In this document: piece by piece, positions 1 through 8,925 of the stretch
Layout of the letters: each line of letters begins with the position of its first letter
Position numbering within the stretch: the stretch's first letter is position 1
Source: Actinocatenispora rupis
GTDB lineage: Bacteria; Actinomycetota; Actinomycetes; Mycobacteriales; Micromonosporaceae
Reading direction: 5' to 3'
Assembly: GCF_016861975.1 (NCBI RefSeq)
Contig: NZ_BOMB01000012.1
Span: forward strand, 124,001 to 188,000
DNA length: 64,000 nt
Notes under the pieces: generated by a model
Databases searched by the model: none
What the model was told of the DNA's origin: nothing
What the model saw: only the letters and a program-made list of their open reading frames with translations
Position numbers and translations under genes: made by a program

Positions 1-39
1 TCGGAAGACCGGGGCCGTGCCGTGTTGGTTCAGACCAGC

Positions 40-243
40 TCAGATGCCGCGAACGCGCTCGGCCTGCGGGCCCTTCGCGCCCTGCGTCACGTCGAACTCG
101 ACGCGCTGGTTCTCCTCAAGGTTCCGGTAGCCCGAGCCCTCGATGGCAGAGAAGTGGACGAAGACGTCCGGCTCGCCGCCGTCAGGCGTGATGAAGCCGA
201 AGCCCTTGTCCGGGTTGAACCACTTGACCGTGCCCTGTGCCAT
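40..243 (-). CDS. cspA: Cold-shock protein, CspA family
   Basis: A 67-residue single cold-shock domain that binds single-stranded nucleic acid and acts as an RNA chaperone. RNP-1 is seen as KGFGFI (residues 13-18) and RNP-2 as VFVHFSAI (27-34), and the length is standard for the family. The ATG at 243 is preceded by AAGGAGA (247-253 on the complement), which fixes the start although the frame stays open upstream. It is a monocistronic leftward gene. The family and role are secure; whether this copy is cold-induced or constitutive cannot be told. Confidence 0.96.
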   Translation of the reverse strand: MAQGTVKWFNPDKGFGFITPDGGEPDVFVHFSAIEGSGYRNLEENQRVEFDVTQGAKGPQAERVRGI

Positions 244-671
244 GACTCTCCTTGTGGAACGGACCGCGTCCACACCGCGTGGCCGCGTTGTTGCGGCGGG
301 AACCATCGACCCTTCGGAGAGATCTTCCCGAAAAACGAGACGCCCCGCTGTCACAAATCCCGCGTGCGCATCCAAACGTTCGGGGAAACAGACGACTGCA
401 ACACCGGAAGAATACACGACACCGGGCCGGGCGGGGTCGACCTGCTGTGACTCGGGCAACGGCGCGTGCCGCAAGTCGGGCGGACGGCGCCGTTCCCGCC
501 GCTACGCTCGTACGAGAGGTCGACCGGTGCGGACCGGTTCCGCCCGCCTCGCCCTCGAAGGCCGGCATGGCCGCCAACAGGTGGCCGCTCCACCAGGGCG
601 GGTGGCGCTCGATCGCCCGCCATGCTCCCCGGGGGCCTGTCCCCCGGCCGACGCGCGGGAAGGGCGGACTG
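244..671. other. Intergenic region between divergent genes
   Basis: About 430 bp without a convincing gene. The left part holds the ribosome binding site and probably the long 5' leader of the cold-shock gene, as is common for csp transcripts. I see no clear promoter hexamers, repeats or small ORF with a good ribosome binding site. Confidence 0.4.
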
Positions 672-896
672 ATGCCTGATGTGGAGATCGAACTCGTCGG
701 CGGACCCCGCGACGGGGAACGCATCACCGTACCGTTGGACGGCCGGATCCCGGCCCCCCATCTGGAGATGACCACCGTCGACAGCACCGTCGACGGCCTG
801 CCCGACATCTGGCGGCTCAACTACCGCCGCGACGACCAGCCGAGCGACGACGGCGCCCTGTGGCGCTACCGGTTTCTGTCCACCCAGAAGGGTTGA
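672..896 (+). CDS. Small hypothetical protein
   Basis: A 74-residue acidic soluble protein beginning MPDVEIELVGGPRDGERI. The GGPRDGE segment followed by a short beta-rich body resembles small actinobacterial or phage-type orphans, but I do not recognise a family. The ATG at 672 follows a GGGAAGGGCGG ribosome-binding-like stretch. No signal peptide or membrane segment is seen. It is flanked by leftward genes on both sides, so it is probably transcribed alone. Codon usage matches the neighbourhood, which supports a real gene. Confidence 0.6.
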   Translation: MPDVEIELVGGPRDGERITVPLDGRIPAPHLEMTTVDSTVDGLPDIWRLNYRRDDQPSDDGALWRYRFLSTQKG

Positions 897-905
897 GCCC
901 GACGG

Positions 906-2006
906 TCAGGCCGCGACCGGTTCCTCCGCGGACCGGCGCAGCCGGGCCAGCTCGGCGCCGACCACACCGAGCATCACCAGGTCCACCAGTACCGAGACGG
1001 TCGCCGCGAACTGCGTCACGTCGAACTCGAACACCCGGGTGAACAGCAGGTTCACCAGCAGCGCGCGGTGGAACCGGAGGAACCCGCGGTACCGGTCGCT
1101 GCGCAGCAGGCGCAGCCCGGAGATCACCAGTACCAGGCAGGCGATCGTGGACGCGAGGCCGAGGGCGAGCGGGATGGGGCCGGGGGGCAGGTCCCACGGG
1201 CCGGGGCCGGGCGGCGCGGTGATGCGCGTCAACAGCCGGACGCCGAACTGGGCGCCGGAGTACGCGATCTGGACGAGCAGGACGACACAGGTGATGGTGG
1301 GCAGAACCCGGGCCAGCCGACCGCGGCCGTGCACCTCCCGGCGCAGCCGTACCACCAGTCGGTGCGGGTTGACCAGGCGCAACGGGTCGAACAGCTCGAC
1401 CGGGTCCGCCGGGATCGCCGCGATCAGGGCGGCGGCCTCGGTGGTACCGGCCGCGTCGCCGGCCTGGCGGAGCTGCCGGCGGGCGGCGGCCCGGCGGGAC
1501 GGCGTGAACCCGCCGACGACCCCCGCGACGGCCTGGTCGACCGCGCCGGCCAGGTGTTCCGACGGGTGGTGCGGGCGCCGCCCGTGCACCGCGTGGATGA
1601 CGAGCACCAGGCACGCGAGCACCACGTACATGATGGCGGTGGCGGGGCGGTAGAAGTAGTTGTTGTCGCTGGTGACGAACTTGCCGACCTCGTCGATGAA
1701 CAGTCCGATGCCGATGCCGGCGAGCACCGCGGCGAGCGGCCGGATCACCGGCCCGGCGAACGACAGCAGCAGCACCAGGCCGACCATCATCAGCAGCCCG
1801 CCCCACAGCACGTGCGCGATGTGCAGCCCGCCGCCGCCGACCTGCGGGTACCCGGCGAGGGCGAGGCCACCGCGGACCAGCAGTACGGTGCTGACCGCGG
1901 CGACGAGCATCGCGGTCAGGTGCGGCGACGCGGACGGGTCCCGCGGCAGCCCGCGCACCAGCAACCAGCGCGACACGGGGTGACGGGGAAGGTTCGACAG
2001 CGCCAT
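906..2006 (-). CDS. Multi-pass membrane protein of unknown function
   Basis: A 366-residue integral membrane protein with four hydrophobic segments in the N-terminal 140 residues, a soluble alanine-rich middle (about 150-230) and further membrane segments in the C-terminal third. A GLFIDEVGKF motif sits between the third and fourth helices. I chose the ATG at 2006 (MALSNLPRHP); an in-frame ATG at 2042 would add 12 residues. No catalytic motif is recognised. The next gene downstream on this strand is distant, so it is probably monocistronic. Confidence 0.75.
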   Translation of the reverse strand: MALSNLPRHPVSRWLLVRGLPRDPSASPHLTAMLVAAVSTVLLVRGGLALAGYPQVGGGGLHIAHVLWGGLLMMVGLVLLLSFAGPVIRPLAAVLAGIGIGLFIDEVGKFVTSDNNYFYRPATAIMYVVLACLVLVIHAVHGRRPHHPSEHLAGAVDQAVAGVVGGFTPSRRAAARRQLRQAGDAAGTTEAAALIAAIPADPVELFDPLRLVNPHRLVVRLRREVHGRGRLARVLPTITCVVLLVQIAYSGAQFGVRLLTRITAPPGPGPWDLPPGPIPLALGLASTIACLVLVISGLRLLRSDRYRGFLRFHRALLVNLLFTRVFEFDVTQFAATVSVLVDLVMLGVVGAELARLRRSAEEPVAA

Positions 2007-2060
2007 GCCGGACACCCTAAAGGTGCGCCGCACCGCCGCCACGCAGCCGGTACGCGGGCG

Positions 2061-2741
2061 TCAGCGGCGGGTGAACCAGATCATCGGGTTGTGCCGCCCC
2101 GGGTGCACCGGGTCACCGAGCCCGAGGTCGGCCCGGCACTCCTGCACCAGCCGGTACGTCTGCGGCGCCCGCTTCGCCGACGCGGTGAACCAGCCCGTGT
2201 CCGCCGCGCGCAGCCAGCGCAGCAGCACCGAGCCCTCCGAGTACGGCTTGGCGCGGCGGCCGTGGAAGACGTCGTGCACGCTGACCGGCGTACCCGGGTC
2301 GAGGGTGGGCAGCAGCGCCCGGGTGTACCAGCGGGCGAAGCGGGCCGAGTGCGCCGCGTCCAGGAACAGGTAGTCCACAGTGGACGGGAGCCGCCGGGTG
2401 CGTACGTCGCCCTGGGTGAACGTCCAGCGGTCGGCCAGCTCGTCCGGCACGTTGCGCCGCGCGTGGTCGACGATGTCGTACGTGTGCAGCGCGCCCGCGC
2501 CGTTGTCCCGCAGCGCGCGCAGCTGCCAGCTCGTCGACCAGCCGTGCAGCGACCCGATCTCGACCACCGTGGTCGGCCGCCGGTCGCGCAGCAGCAGGTA
2601 CGTCACCTCCGCCTCGATGTCGTCGAGCTGCGCGCGCATCCCGGGCCGGGCGCGCAGCAGCGCGCGCTGCTCCTCCCGTACCTCGCGCAACTGCTCGTGG
2701 TGCTTGACGTACAGCTGGGTCACGTCGTCGACGGTGAGCAT
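2061..2741 (-). CDS. Class I SAM-dependent methyltransferase
   Basis: A 226-residue cytoplasmic protein with the SAM-binding motif I as VVEIGSLHGWST (about 59-70), motif II acid in TYDIVD and the post-motif YLFLDAAHS, as in the Methyltransf_24 / cephalosporin-hydroxylase-like (CmcI, RhlE-type) group. The charged N-terminal helix (residues 8-45) is typical of that group. The substrate is unknown; relatives modify sugars or natural products. It lies leftward beside the membrane protein with only about 55 bp between them, so co-transcription is possible. The codon run for STVD contains a 13-bp palindrome shared with five other genes in this window. Confidence 0.8.
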   Translation of the reverse strand: MLTVDDVTQLYVKHHEQLREVREEQRALLRARPGMRAQLDDIEAEVTYLLLRDRRPTTVVEIGSLHGWSTSWQLRALRDNGAGALHTYDIVDHARRNVPDELADRWTFTQGDVRTRRLPSTVDYLFLDAAHSARFARWYTRALLPTLDPGTPVSVHDVFHGRRAKPYSEGSVLLRWLRAADTGWFTASAKRAPQTYRLVQECRADLGLGDPVHPGRHNPMIWFTRR

Positions 2742-2989
2742 GGCCCGTCCTCCGGTACTCGTCGATCAGGTCGAGGCGGAAGCTACGGGCCCGGCCGGTA
2801 TGTCCCCATCACACGACGGAGCCAGGTCCGACCCCCTACCAGAGGCCGACGGGAGTCGTCCCGTAGGTGGAGCGCTGATGTTGACACGACCGGCTATGTT
2901 GGCCCGAAAACATGCGGGAGGGCGTCGATGCGTTGCGAGTCTGACCTGGTATCGGTCAGCGTCCGGACCCGTCCCCCGGCGGCGGCCCG

Positions 2990-4306
2990 ATGACCGCCCT
3001 CGCCTCCCCTCGCACCCCGGTCCTCGCCTCCGCCCGCCGCGGTTTGTCCGCCCGGGCCGGGAGTACGCCGGGGCGGTTGACGGGGTTGCTCGTCGTGGCG
3101 CTGCTGCTCGGGCTCGGCTTCGGGGTCGCCGCGGTGAGCGGGGTGCTCCAGCGGTCCGGGCTGGTCGACGACGTACGCACCCGCAGTGGCCCGCTGACCG
3201 TGCAGTCCCAGCAGCTCTACCGTGCGCTGTCGGACGCCGACGCCACCGCGGCCACCGCGTTCCTGTCCGGCGGGATCGAGACGCCGGCCGCGTCCCGGCG
3301 GTACCAGAAGGACATCGCGGCCGCGTCGAAGGCGCTGGCCACCACCGCCGGCTCGGGTGGCGCGGACGCCGACGCGGTCGAGCAGCTCACCACCCAGCTG
3401 CCCGTCTACACGGGCCTGGTCGAGACCGCCCGGGTGTACAACCGGCAGGGGTTGCCGCTCGGCGCGGCGTACCTGCGGGAGGCGTCCGGGCTGATGCGCG
3501 AGAAGCTGCTGCCCGCCGCGCAGCGGCTGTACCGGGCGGAGACCGCGCAGCTCGCCGACGACCGGGACGGCGCGGCGCTGTTCCCGTTCGTGGCGGTGCC
3601 GCTCGGGTTGCTGCTGCTCGCCGGGCTCGTGGTCGGCCAGGTCTGGCTGACCCGGCGCACCAACCGCCTGGTCAACCCGGGGCTGCTGGCCGCGTCCGTC
3701 GCCGCCGTACTCGGCCTGCTGTGGCTGACGGTCTCGTGGGGCGCGCTCGCCGCCGACCTGCGCGACGGCGAGACGCACGGTTCCGCGCAGGTGCAGACGT
3801 TCGCGCAGGCCCGGCTGCTCGCGTTGCAGGCACGGGCGGACGAGTCGCTGACCCTGGTCGCCCGCGGCAACGGCGCGTCGTTCGAGCGGGACTTCCAGCG
3901 GCGGATGACCGACCTGGTCGGCAGGGACGGCAAGGGCGGGCTGCTCGGCGCGGCGTACGACGGGGCCGACGCGGACATGCGGCGGGCGCTGGACGGCGCG
4001 GTCGCCGACGTCGCCGCGTGGCGGGGCGCGCACCGGCAGGTCCGCGCGCTCGACGACGGCGGGCGCTACCCGGAGGCGGTCGACCTGGCGATCGGCGCGG
4101 AGAAGGGCAGCGCGGCGACCGCGTTCGGTGCGCTGGACGACAGGCTCGGCGGCGCGATCGACGCGGCCAACGGCAGGTCCGGGCGCGCCGCCGACGCCGC
4201 CGACGGTACGCAGACCGGCGCGGCGGTCGGGCTCGGCCTGCTGACCGTGGTGGTCGTGGTCGGCGCCGCGGTGGGGATCCAGCGACGTGCGGCGGAGTAC
4301 CGATGA
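2990..4306 (+). CDS. glnX: GlnX-like membrane protein of the PknG system
   Basis: A 438-residue protein with an N-terminal membrane helix (about 29-50), a large alanine-rich helical extracytoplasmic region, a central membrane pair (about 203-255), a second helical extracytoplasmic region and a C-terminal helix (about 413-430). Two four-helix sensor-like domains between membrane spans match mycobacterial GlnX, which has almost the same length. GlnX is thought to relay ligand occupancy of GlnH across the membrane to PknG. The gene opens the operon and overlaps glnH by ATGA. The function is assigned mainly by size, topology and the glnX-glnH-pknG order. Confidence 0.8.
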   Translation: MTALASPRTPVLASARRGLSARAGSTPGRLTGLLVVALLLGLGFGVAAVSGVLQRSGLVDDVRTRSGPLTVQSQQLYRALSDADATAATAFLSGGIETPAASRRYQKDIAAASKALATTAGSGGADADAVEQLTTQLPVYTGLVETARVYNRQGLPLGAAYLREASGLMREKLLPAAQRLYRAETAQLADDRDGAALFPFVAVPLGLLLLAGLVVGQVWLTRRTNRLVNPGLLAASVAAVLGLLWLTVSWGALAADLRDGETHGSAQVQTFAQARLLALQARADESLTLVARGNGASFERDFQRRMTDLVGRDGKGGLLGAAYDGADADMRRALDGAVADVAAWRGAHRQVRALDDGGRYPEAVDLAIGAEKGSAATAFGALDDRLGGAIDAANGRSGRAADAADGTQTGAAVGLGLLTVVVVVGAAVGIQRRAAEYR

Positions 4307-5292
4307 ACGGGCGGGTGACGGTGCGCAGGATCGTGGCGGCACTGGGCGTGGCGGCGCTGCTCGCGGCGGCGGCCGGCTGCGGGTCGACGGAGCTGCCGAC
4401 GAGCCGGCAGGCGGCCGGTCCGCCGCGGCCCGCCGGCGTGCAGGACCCGGCGAAGGTACCGGCGGCGCCCGGCGACGACACGTCGTGCGGTGACCCGCTG
4501 GCCAGCTACCGGCCGGGGTCGCTGCCGTCGCCGGGACACATGCCGGCCGGCAGCACGATGGAGCGGATCCGCAAGCGCGGCCGGCTCGTCGTCGGCGTCG
4601 ACCAGAACACGTACCTGTTCGGGTTCCGGGATCCGGCCACCAACAAGATCCAGGGCTTCGACGTGGACATGCTGCGCGAGGTGTCGCGCGCGATCTTCGG
4701 CGACCCGGACCGCATCCAGTACAAGACGATCACGTCGGCGCAGCGCATCCCGGTGCTGCAGAAGCACGACGTGGACCTGGTCGCGGACGTCATGACCATC
4801 AACTGCGAGCGGTGGAAGGACGTCGCGTTCTCCACCGACTACTTCGACGCCGGCCAGCGGGTACTGGTGCTGAAGGACTCCACGGCGACGAAGCTGGGCG
4901 ACCTGGGCGGGCGGAAGGTGTGCGCGGCCAAGGGTTCGACGTCGATCCGGGCCATCGCGGCCGACCCGGCGAAGCCGGTGCCGGTGGCCGTCGACGACTG
5001 GACCGACTGCCTGGTGATGCTGCAGCAGCGGCAGGTCGCGGCGATCTCCACGGACAACGCGATCCTCGCCGGGCTGGCCAAGCAGGACCCGAACACCAAG
5101 GTGGTCGGCCCGCGCTTCACCAGCGAGCCGTACGGGATCGCGGCGAACTCGGCGGACACCGACCTGGTGCGGTTCGTCAACGGGGTGCTGGCGAAGATAC
5201 GCGGCGACGGTACCTGGAAGTCGATCTACGACCGGTGGCTGACGGTGCTCGGGCCGGCGCCGAGCCCGCCGGCCGCGCGGTACCGGGACTGA
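4303..5292 (+). CDS. glnH: GlnH-like amino-acid-binding lipoprotein
   Basis: A 329-residue family 3 extracellular solute-binding protein. The lipobox is AAAAGC with Cys26 as the lipidated residue, and the SBP_bac_3 fold starts at RLVVGVDQNTYLFGF, with FDVDMLREVSRAIFG and the RDGTWKSIYDRW-type end typical of polar amino-acid binders. The mycobacterial homologue (328 residues) binds aspartate/glutamate-type ligands and feeds PknG. No ABC permease or ATPase is nearby, which favours sensing over transport. The ATG overlaps the glnX stop by 4 bp. Confidence 0.9.
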   Translation: MNGRVTVRRIVAALGVAALLAAAAGCGSTELPTSRQAAGPPRPAGVQDPAKVPAAPGDDTSCGDPLASYRPGSLPSPGHMPAGSTMERIRKRGRLVVGVDQNTYLFGFRDPATNKIQGFDVDMLREVSRAIFGDPDRIQYKTITSAQRIPVLQKHDVDLVADVMTINCERWKDVAFSTDYFDAGQRVLVLKDSTATKLGDLGGRKVCAAKGSTSIRAIAADPAKPVPVAVDDWTDCLVMLQQRQVAAISTDNAILAGLAKQDPNTKVVGPRFTSEPYGIAANSADTDLVRFVNGVLAKIRGDGTWKSIYDRWLTVLGPAPSPPAARYRD

Positions 5293-5295
5293 GCC

Positions 5296-6507
5296 GTGCC
5301 CGTTCAGCCCATCCCGCGCGAGAGGGCCGACCAGCTGCTCGCCGACGCGGGCACCGCGTACGACAGGCTCGCCGGCACGATGTACGCGATCGACGCCCAC
5401 CCGGCCGTACTGCTGCTCCGCGGCGGCACGGTGACCGGCGTGACCCGGCGCCGCCGGGACGCGCTCGAACCGCGGATCACCGTGCTGTGGGCCCATTTCA
5501 GCGCGGTCGGTGACCTGCTGGAGGCGGCCCGCGGGGTGCGCGGACGGCGCGGCCGGCTCGGCGACGACGACCTGGTGGAGCTGACCGCGCTGCTGCGCGA
5601 ACCGGTCATCCCGCTGGACGCCGACGGCCTGCCCGCCGACGGTACGGGGCGGCCGGTGCACGAGCGGGTCTGCCTGGTCGACATGCTGCCCCGGCTCACC
5701 ACCGAGGCGGACGCGCTGCTGGCCGAGCTGTCCACAGTGGACGCCGCGGCCGCCGCGCTGGCCACCGCGCTCGCCCCGCTGTCCGACGAACTGGGCCGGA
5801 TCCGTTCCACCGCAACCGATCTGGGCGAGCCGGGGCTGGTCGCCGGCCCGGCCGCGGCGTACGAGGCGCTGCGCGACGAGATCCTGTCCGACCCGCTCGG
5901 CGCCGCACCGGACGGCACCCCACCGGCGTCGGTCACCGACCGGATCACCGCGCTGCGCACGGAACTCCACTCGGTACGGGCCGCGGTGGAACAGCTGGAC
6001 GCGCTGCGCGCGGGGTACCCGGCGGAACGGGCCCGGTTGACCGACCTGCTGGCGACCGTGGCCGAGGCGGAGACGGCGGCGGGCGGGGCGTACCGGGTGG
6101 TCGCGGAGAAGATCGCGGACCCGGGGCTGCCCGCGGCGCCGGCGTCGGCGGGGCCGCTGGGATCCCGCTTCGACGAGCTGGACCGGTTGCACGCGACCCG
6201 GTCCTGGCGCCGGCTCGGCGCGGCGGCGCGCGGGCTGGAGCGCGACATCACCGAGGCGCGTACCCGGGCGGCGGAGTTGCGGGCGGCGGCCGACGGGCTG
6301 CTCGCCCGGCGGGACGAGCTGCGCGGCCGGCTCGACGCGTACCGGGCGAAGGCGGCGCGGCTGGGGTTGCTGGAGGACACCGACCTGGCCCGGCGTCACA
6401 CCGCCGCGCAGACACTGCTCTACACCGCGCCGTGCGACCTGCCGGCCGCGACACGCGCGGTCTTCGCGTACCAGCAGGCGCTGTCCGCACCGAGGGAGGC
6501 CACATGA
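5296..6507 (+). CDS. Coiled-coil protein of unknown function in the PknG operon
   Basis: A 403-residue cytoplasmic protein with no signal peptide or membrane helix. It is almost entirely helical, with heptad-like Leu/Ala/Arg/Glu runs around residues 130-170, 215-270 and 300-370, so probably a coiled-coil scaffold. It starts at GTG 5296, three bases after the glnH stop, and its TGA overlaps the pknG ATG by 4 bp, so it is translationally embedded between sensor and kinase. Mycobacterial loci lack a gene here. I do not recognise a family; a link between GlnX and PknG is inference from position. Confidence 0.75.
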   Translation: MPVQPIPRERADQLLADAGTAYDRLAGTMYAIDAHPAVLLLRGGTVTGVTRRRRDALEPRITVLWAHFSAVGDLLEAARGVRGRRGRLGDDDLVELTALLREPVIPLDADGLPADGTGRPVHERVCLVDMLPRLTTEADALLAELSTVDAAAAALATALAPLSDELGRIRSTATDLGEPGLVAGPAAAYEALRDEILSDPLGAAPDGTPPASVTDRITALRTELHSVRAAVEQLDALRAGYPAERARLTDLLATVAEAETAAGGAYRVVAEKIADPGLPAAPASAGPLGSRFDELDRLHATRSWRRLGAAARGLERDITEARTRAAELRAAADGLLARRDELRGRLDAYRAKAARLGLLEDTDLARRHTAAQTLLYTAPCDLPAATRAVFAYQQALSAPREAT

Positions 6508-8792
6508 CCGGAACACCCTGCCAGCGCGGCGGCTGCCCGGGGCGGTACGACGCGGACGGCTACTGCGACCAGTGCGGGCACAAGGCGCCCGCGGTGCCGG
6601 CCGCCGGACCGGTGAGCGTGGCGACGGGGCCGATGACCGCCGGGTTCTCCGGGCGTACCGGGGCGGGGTTGGGTGGCACGGCGTCCGGCCTGACCGGCAC
6701 CCGGAGTACGCGGAGCCGGGCGTCGGCGCGGGGTCGGCTCGGCGCCGGGCTGGTGGACGTGCCGCCGGTGCCGCTGCGCAACCCGACGACCGCGGTGATG
6801 AGCGACCCGCAGGTACCGGAGCCCCGGCGGTACTGCGGGAAGTGCGACGAGCCGGTGGGGCGCGGGCGGGACGGGCAGCCGGGCCGGCCGGAGGGGTTCT
6901 GCCCGCACTGCGGGACGCAGTTCTCGTTCGTGCCGCGGCTGGCGACCGGCGACCTCGTCGACGGGCGGTACGAGATCCTCGGCTGCCTGGCGTACGGCGG
7001 GCTGGGGTGGATCTACCTGGCCCGGGACCGGCACGTCAGCGAGGGCGGCGCGGACCGCTGGGTGGTGTTGAAGGGCCTGATCAACACCGGCGACCCGCAC
7101 GCGATGGAGTCGGCGATGGCGGAGCGCCGGTTCCTGGTCGAGGTCGACCACCCGAACATCGTGAAGATCCACGACTTCGCCCGGCATCCGGACCCGAAGA
7201 CCGGCGAGCTGGTCGGCTACATCGTCATGGAGTACGTGGGGGGACAGTCGCTGAAGGATTTGGCGCTGGCGCACCGCGGGCCGACCGGGCAGCGCGAGCC
7301 GCTGCCGCTGCCGCAGGTCCTGGCGTACGCGCTGGAGGTGCTGCCGGCGATGGGCTACCTGCACGACCGCGGGCTGGTGTTCTGCGACTTCAAGCCGGAC
7401 AACGTGATCCAGGCCGAGGAGCAGCTCAAGCTGATCGACCTGGGCGCGGTGCGCCGGATCGACGACCAGACCGGCGCGATCTACGGCACCCCCGGCTACC
7501 AGGCGGCGGACGTGGCGACCCGCGGCCCGTCGATCGAGTCCGACCTGTACACGGTGGGTCGGGCGATGGCGGTGCTGAGCTTCCAGTTCACCGGCTTCTC
7601 GTCGAAGTACGCGGACTCGATGCCGGCGCCGGCGGACGTGGACCTGTTCGTCCGGGAGCCCTCGTACCACCGGCTGTTGACGCGGGTGACGCACCCGGAT
7701 CCGTTGCGGCGCTTCGCATCCGCGAGCGAGATGGCCGACCAAGTGCTCGGCGTGCTGCGCGAGGTACTGTCGGCGGCCGACGGGGTGCCGCGGCCGTCGA
7801 TGTCGGCACTGTTCACCGCCGAGCGGCGGGCGTTCGGGACGGCGGCGGGTGCGGTGCCGGACGACGGGCGCACCCTGTCGCCGCGCGAGGTGGTGACCGC
7901 GCTGCCGCTGCCGCTGGTCGACCCGACCGACCCGGCGGCCGGCTTCCTCGCCACGTTGAGCGCGGCGAACCCGGCCGAGGTCGTGGCCACCCTGCGCGCC
8001 GCGCCGAACCGTACCGCGGAGGTGACGTACCGGCTGGTCCGGGCGCTGGCGGAGGCGGGTGACGCGGCGGAGGCGCACACCGAGCTGGGCACTCTCGCGC
8101 CGGCCGACGCGGACTGGCGGCACGGCTGGCACAGCGGGCTGATCGGTCTGGTCGCGGGCCGGCCGCAGGAGGCGCTGGCGGCGTTCGCGTCGGTGGCGGA
8201 GGCGCTGCCGGGTGAGCCGGCCGCGCAGCTCGCGGAGGGTGTCGCGGCCGAACTGGCCGGGAACGCCGACCTCGCCATCGCCCGGTACGCGCGGGTCTGG
8301 CGCGTCGACCACGGGTACGTGAGCACCGCGTTCGGGCTGGCCCGGCTGCTGCTCGCGCGGCACGACCGGGCCGGCGCGATCGGCGTACTCGACGAGGTGC
8401 CCGACTCGTCGAGCCAGCACGTACCGGCGCAGATCGCGGCCGTGCGGGCCCGGATCGGCGACGCCGGCGCGGTGTCCGAGGCCGACCTGGTGGACGCCTC
8501 GACCCGGCTGGAGCGGCTGCGCCTCGACCCGGGCCGGCACGCGCACCTGTCGGTGGAACTGTTCACCGCCGCGCTGCGCTGGCTCGGCGTACCGCTGGAG
8601 GCGCGCGGGGCGACCGGCGCGCCGCCGCGGACCGGTACGGGCCGGCTGCTCGGCCGCCAGCTCACCGAGCGCGAGCTGCGGCTCGGGCTGGAGACCGGCT
8701 ACCGTGCCCTGGCCACGCAGGAACGTGACGCGTTCGCCCGCTACGCGCTGGTCGATCGCGCCAACGCGGTGCGACCGCGCACCCTGGTATAG
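6504..8792 (+). CDS. pknG: Serine/threonine protein kinase PknG
   Basis: A 762-residue soluble kinase with the full PknG layout. It has an N-terminal tail with an extra C/CxxC cluster (C6, C11, C21, C24), a rubredoxin-like metal site (C111, C114, C133, C136), a kinase domain from about 156 with Lys190, catalytic CDFKPDN (Asp295, Asn300) and IDLG (Asp312), and a TPR-rich C-terminus from about 480. As in the family, the catalytic loop lacks the usual HRD arginine. PknG phosphorylates FHA proteins of the GarA/OdhI type and so controls 2-oxoglutarate metabolism. An FHA gene and a phosphatase gene follow in the same operon. Confidence 0.96.
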   Translation: MTGTPCQRGGCPGRYDADGYCDQCGHKAPAVPAAGPVSVATGPMTAGFSGRTGAGLGGTASGLTGTRSTRSRASARGRLGAGLVDVPPVPLRNPTTAVMSDPQVPEPRRYCGKCDEPVGRGRDGQPGRPEGFCPHCGTQFSFVPRLATGDLVDGRYEILGCLAYGGLGWIYLARDRHVSEGGADRWVVLKGLINTGDPHAMESAMAERRFLVEVDHPNIVKIHDFARHPDPKTGELVGYIVMEYVGGQSLKDLALAHRGPTGQREPLPLPQVLAYALEVLPAMGYLHDRGLVFCDFKPDNVIQAEEQLKLIDLGAVRRIDDQTGAIYGTPGYQAADVATRGPSIESDLYTVGRAMAVLSFQFTGFSSKYADSMPAPADVDLFVREPSYHRLLTRVTHPDPLRRFASASEMADQVLGVLREVLSAADGVPRPSMSALFTAERRAFGTAAGAVPDDGRTLSPREVVTALPLPLVDPTDPAAGFLATLSAANPAEVVATLRAAPNRTAEVTYRLVRALAEAGDAAEAHTELGTLAPADADWRHGWHSGLIGLVAGRPQEALAAFASVAEALPGEPAAQLAEGVAAELAGNADLAIARYARVWRVDHGYVSTAFGLARLLLARHDRAGAIGVLDEVPDSSSQHVPAQIAAVRARIGDAGAVSEADLVDASTRLERLRLDPGRHAHLSVELFTAALRWLGVPLEARGATGAPPRTGTGRLLGRQLTERELRLGLETGYRALATQERDAFARYALVDRANAVRPRTLV

Positions 8793-8801
8793 GAGAGCGA
8801 C

Positions 8802-8915
8802 GTGCCGACCACCCCCGACCACCCGCTGCGAGGACCCCTGCCGGACATCCGCCCGACCACCCCTCCCCCGCCACTGCCGACCGGGTTCCGCGCCGGTCTC
8901 CGGCCCCTCGTCTAG
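8802..8915 (+). CDS. 37-residue proline-rich mini-protein
   Basis: A GTG at 8802 opens a 38-codon frame (VPTTPDHPLRGPLPDIRP and onward, with a TTPPPPLP stretch) closing at TAG 8915. The pknG stop supplies its ribosome binding site (TAGGAG at 8790-8795), and its own stop supplies the site for the phosphatase gene in the same way (TAGGAG at 8913-8918). This stop/ribosome-site arrangement on both sides is strong evidence for translation. Pro makes up about one third of residues and no fold is predicted. A coupling ORF or a small docking peptide are both possible. It is too short for most gene finders. Confidence 0.6.
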   Translation: MPTTPDHPLRGPLPDIRPTTPPPPLPTGFRAGLRPLV

Positions 8916-8925
8916 GAGTACTGAC

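Noticed and set aside
2881-2900. TTGACA ... TATGTT as the glnX operon promoter
   Set aside because: The spacing between the hexamers is only 8 bp, too short for a standard promoter.
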